IMG/VR virus record: IMGVR_UViG_3300042695_001085
Coordinates: 1 to 25,104 of that record
Source: a virus
Length of the DNA: 25,104 nucleotides
Direction: 5' to 3' (one strand)
The position numbers were made by a program, and so were the translations under genes. Below the pieces are notes generated by a model. That model saw only the letters and a program-made list of their open reading frames with translations. It was not told where the DNA came from and did no database searches. Shown piece by piece: positions 22,736 to 25,104 of this stretch. Each line of letters starts with the position of its first letter. Within the stretch, counting starts at the first letter, position 1.

Positions 22736-22744
22736 ATATTTATA
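22736..22744 (+). promoter_or_regulatory. ATATTTATA element upstream of thioredoxin gene
   Basis: Perfect copy 19 bases before the thioredoxin ATG at 22764, in a 36-base gap. It probably starts the thioredoxin-reductase operon. Confidence 0.5.
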
Positions 22745-22763
22745 ACTACAAACACAAAAATAT

Positions 22764-23024
22764 ATGGTAAAGGTAAAAAGGTTCACGGCTGCATGGTGCG
22801 GCCCGTGTAAGCAGCTTGCTCCTCTTTTCGGGCAACTGCAAGCAGAGTATTCAGGAGTTTCATTTGAAACGATTGATGTGGATAATGATAAAGAAGAAGT
22901 CATGAAATATATGGTTACATCTGTTCCTACGGTTGTAATTGAAAATGGAGGACAAGTGGTTCAACGATTCGTTGGAGTAAACCCGAAATCAACATATACT
23001 CAAGTAATTAAATCACTTATTTAA
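22764..23024 (+). CDS. Thioredoxin
   Basis: The 86-residue product is a minimal thioredoxin. The active site W11-C12-G13-P14-C15 begins almost at the N-terminus, so the usual first beta strand and helix of E. coli Trx (108 residues) are missing. It continues with a VSFETIDVDND strand, the cis-Pro at SVP55 followed by TVVIENGGQVVQRFVG, and a final helix. The WCGPC sequence marks thioredoxin, not glutaredoxin. It most likely keeps the ribonucleotide reductase in the next gene reduced, since the two are 11 bases apart on one transcript and follow a shared promoter-like element. A role in DNA polymerase processivity as in T7 is unlikely, since no thioredoxin-binding insertion is visible in the polymerase. 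Confidence 0.95.
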   Translation: MVKVKRFTAAWCGPCKQLAPLFGQLQAEYSGVSFETIDVDNDKEEVMKYMVTSVPTVVIENGGQVVQRFVGVNPKSTYTQVIKSLI

Positions 23025-23035
23025 AAATTAGAAAA

Positions 23036-24886
23036 ATGGATGTAACGCAAAGTATTCTTAGCGAGATCACTACGTACATGAAGTACGCTAAGTATTCTCC
23101 TGAGAAGAACAGAAGAGAAACATGGGAGGAATTAGTAACGAGAAACAAAGAAATGCATCAAACTAAATTCCCACAACTTAAAAATGAAATTGAAGAAGCT
23201 TATAAACTGGTTTATGATAAGAAGGTATTACCTTCAATGCGCAGTTTACAATTTGCTGGTAAACCCATTGAGCTTAATAATGCTCGTATATTTAACTGCT
23301 CTTTTTTGCCTCTTGATGATTGGAGATCATTCAGTGAAATAATGTTCTTATTGTTGAGTGGGTGTGGAGTAGGATACTCAGTGCAACTACATCACATTGA
23401 GCAGTTACCTGAAATTAAGATACCAACCAAACACAAAAGATACTTAATAGGCGACAGTATTGAAGGATGGGCAGACGCTGTAAGAATGCTATGTAAGGCG
23501 TATTTTACGGGTGCTCCGTTGCCTTTATTTGATTTTAGAGACATCAGACCAAAAGGCGCTCAGTTGATCACTGTAGGTGGTAAAGCACCTGGTCCTGAAC
23601 CATTGAAAGAATGTTTATTTAACTTATCTAAAGTATTTGAACGTAAACAAAATGGTGATAAATTAACATCAGTAGAAGCTCATGATATGGCTTGTCATAT
23701 TGCTGATGCAGTATTGAGTGGTGGTATCAGACGTGCAGCATTAATCTCATTATTCAACTTAGATGATGAAGATATGTTAACATGTAAGTTTGGTAATTGG
23801 TGGGAAGAAAATCCACAAAGGGGACGTGCTAACAACTCTGCAGTTGTAATGCGTCATAAAATTGACGAAGAAGAATTCTTCAAATTATGGAAGAAAATTG
23901 AATTAAGTGGATCTGGTGAACCAGGTATCTACTTCAGCAACGATAAAGATTGGGGAACTAACCCATGTTGTGAAATTGCTTTACGTCCTTATCAGTTCTG
24001 TAACTTATGTGAGGTAAACGTTTCAAACATTGAATCACAAGAAGATTTAAACGAAAGAGTACGTGTAGGTGCCTTTATCGGTACATTACAAGCAGCATAC
24101 ACTGATTTCCATTACTTAAGAGAAATCTGGCGTAAAACAACTGAAAAAGATGCTTTACTAGGTGTTGGTATGACAGGTATTGGTTCAGGTGTAATTTTAA
24201 ATTACGATTTAAAGAAAGCAGCTGATTTAGCTAAAGAAGAAAATGCAAGAGTAGCTGAAATCATTGGTGTTAATAAAGCAGCTCGTGTAACTACAGTTAA
24301 ACCATCAGGTACTAGTTCATTAGTATTAGGTACAGCATCAGGTATTCACGCTTGGCACAATGACTTCTATATCAGACGTATTCGTGTAGGTAAAAACGAA
24401 GCTATTTACAACTACTTAGCTATTAATCATCCTGAATTAGTTGAAGATGATTTCTTCAAACCAACAATCCAAGCAGTTATTTCAGTACCTCAGAAAGCAC
24501 CATCAGGTTCTATTTTAAGAACTGAAAATGTAATTGATATGTTAGAACGTACTAAACGTTTCAATGTACAGTGGGTTAAGAAAGGTCATAGAAAAGGTGC
24601 TAATACAAACAACGTATCTGCTACAGTATCAATTCAAGAGAATGAATGGGAACAAGTAGGACAATGGATGTGGGAAAACAGAAACACATTCAATGGTTTA
24701 TCAGTATTACCTTATTTTGGAGGTAGTTATACACAAGCTCCATTCGAAGATATTACTGAAGAACAATTCAATGAAATGGCTACTCATCTACATAACATTG
24801 ATTTAAGTAAAATTGTTGAATTTAGTGATGATACAGCATTGATGGATCAAGCAGCATGTGCTGGGGGTGCTTGTGAAATAGTATAA
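23036..24886 (+). CDS. nrdJ: Adenosylcobalamin-dependent (class II) ribonucleotide reductase, monomeric type
   Basis: The 616-residue product resembles the monomeric class II reductase of Lactobacillus (739 residues) and those of phages. The cysteines expected for this class are in place: C88 (FNCSFLPL) and C322 as the redox pair, the radical-site NPC311-x-E313, with C322 eleven residues after C311 as in the Lactobacillus enzyme, and the C-terminal swinging pair C608/C613 in CAGGACEIV. KGAQLITVGGKAPGPEPL, SGGIRRAALI and TTVKPSGTSSLVLG (a P-S-G-T loop) are further signatures. No partner small subunit is encoded nearby, consistent with the B12 type. It converts ribonucleotides to deoxyribonucleotides for phage DNA synthesis and needs host-supplied adenosylcobalamin. 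The shorter length points to loss of non-core segments; which ones I cannot tell. It is cotranscribed with thioredoxin. Confidence 0.92.
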   Translation: MDVTQSILSEITTYMKYAKYSPEKNRRETWEELVTRNKEMHQTKFPQLKNEIEEAYKLVYDKKVLPSMRSLQFAGKPIELNNARIFNCSFLPLDDWRSFSEIMFLLLSGCGVGYSVQLHHIEQLPEIKIPTKHKRYLIGDSIEGWADAVRMLCKAYFTGAPLPLFDFRDIRPKGAQLITVGGKAPGPEPLKECLFNLSKVFERKQNGDKLTSVEAHDMACHIADAVLSGGIRRAALISLFNLDDEDMLTCKFGNWWEENPQRGRANNSAVVMRHKIDEEEFFKLWKKIELSGSGEPGIYFSNDKDWGTNPCCEIALRPYQFCNLCEVNVSNIESQEDLNERVRVGAFIGTLQAAYTDFHYLREIWRKTTEKDALLGVGMTGIGSGVILNYDLKKAADLAKEENARVAEIIGVNKAARVTTVKPSGTSSLVLGTASGIHAWHNDFYIRRIRVGKNEAIYNYLAINHPELVEDDFFKPTIQAVISVPQKAPSGSILRTENVIDMLERTKRFNVQWVKKGHRKGANTNNVSATVSIQENEWEQVGQWMWENRNTFNGLSVLPYFGGSYTQAPFEDITEEQFNEMATHLHNIDLSKIVEFSDDTALMDQAACAGGACEIV

Positions 24887-24922
24887 TGCACGACAATTTG
24901 GTTCAAAATATAGTAAATGGAA

Positions 24923-24936
24923 TATACGTAAGTATA
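24923..24936 (+). promoter_or_regulatory. Small GTAA-loop hairpin upstream of the last gene
   Basis: TATAC-GTAA-GTATA forms a 5-bp stem with a GNRA-type loop 11 bases before the ATG at 24948. Function unknown; no T-run follows, so it is not a terminator. Confidence 0.3.
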
Positions 24937-24947
24937 AAAACAAATAG

Positions 24948-25104
24948 ATGAGTAAAGATTTAATAAACAATGTTGATTATTATATAGAAGGCGAGCGCGT
25001 GATTTTCACTGCGCTCGCTCATATTAAACGCGGCTCTTGCTGTGGTAATGGGTGTAGACATTGTCCTTATGAGCCAAAACATACTAAAGGAAAGGTGGTT
25101 ATGT
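24948..25104 (+). CDS. DUF5522-like Cys-rich protein, 3' end outside the window
   Basis: The ATG at 24948 opens a frame of 52 complete codons that runs off the window. It encodes SKDLINNVDYYIEGERVIFT, then ALAHIKRGSCCGNGCRHCPY, then EPKHTKGKVVM. The GSCCGNGCRHCPY-x3-H motif, preceded by a VIFTALAHIKRG strand-helix, matches a small protein family (DUF5522) that is widespread in Bacteroidota and also present in other bacteria and eukaryotes. Its four cysteines and one histidine could bind a metal. The family function is unknown to me. Being encoded by a phage is a point of interest and a host hint. It lies 61 bases after the reductase stop. The start is supported by the A/T-rich leader (AGTATAAAAACAAATAG). 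Codon use includes GCG and CGC, unlike the tail genes. Confidence 0.8.
   Translation, partial: MSKDLINNVDYYIEGERVIFTALAHIKRGSCCGNGCRHCPYEPKHTKGKVVM

Noticed and set aside
22764-23024. Glutaredoxin
   Set aside because: Active site is WCGPC with the cis-Pro motif of thioredoxin, not CPYC.
23036-24886. Intein in the reductase
   Set aside because: The frame is continuous through all active-site motifs with no splicing-domain blocks; the protein is shorter than the family.

Overview
The window is a contiguous piece of an AT-rich genome of a contractile-tailed (T4-like, myovirus morphology) bacteriophage. All genes I can support lie on the + strand and are tightly packed. The host is probably a member of the Bacteroidota. 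Start codons are preceded by A/T-rich leaders with no Shine-Dalgarno sequence, as is usual in that phylum, and the last gene encodes a small CCGNGCRHCPY protein (DUF5522-like) that is common in Bacteroidota. The host assignment is an inference. I see no integrase, lysogeny gene, tRNA, CRISPR array or insertion sequence, and no gap longer than about 100 bases.

Layout. (1) Bases 1-1374: 3' part of a large beta-propeller/Asp-box virion protein with a cysteine-rich end, probably a fibre or adhesin. (2) Bases 1393-2975: five small genes (a small membrane protein with a Lys/Ala tail, a four-Cys zinc-type protein, coiled-coil and unknown proteins). (3) Bases 3048-16529: tail module in the order sheath, tube, a gp26-like baseplate/tail-chaperone gene overlapping a second frame, tape measure, a 98-aa unknown, a 949-aa baseplate protein with tandem repeats, a LysM protein, a 1144-aa hub protein ending in an M15-type peptidase, and a 156-aa unknown. 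(4) Bases 16572-22727: replication and recombination module: divergent family A DNA polymerase, unknown, gp32-like single-strand binding protein, UvsX/RecA, FEN/RNase H, DnaB-type helicase. (5) Bases 22764-24886: thioredoxin and B12-dependent (class II) ribonucleotide reductase. (6) Bases 24948-end: start of the DUF5522-like gene.

How it fits together. The tail genes provide the contractile injection machine: tube and sheath around a tape measure, on a baseplate whose hub carries a peptidoglycan-cutting domain. The replication block supplies polymerase, helicase, ssDNA coat, strand-exchange protein and primer-removal nuclease. Thioredoxin reduces the ribonucleotide reductase that supplies dNTPs.

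Most notable observations: a recurrent ATATTTA(T)(A/T) element upstream of seven genes that reads like the T4 late promoter TATAAATA but in the opposite orientation, often directly after a hairpin terminator; a probable programmed +1/-2 frameshift at a T7 run between the gp26-like gene and the next frame; six to seven tandem 11-residue NRxxRxxNRxx repeats followed by pentapeptide-like repeats inside a baseplate protein; a polymerase whose steric-gate and dNTP-binding positions are substituted; a gp32 lacking the zinc ligands and preceded by two matching small hairpins.
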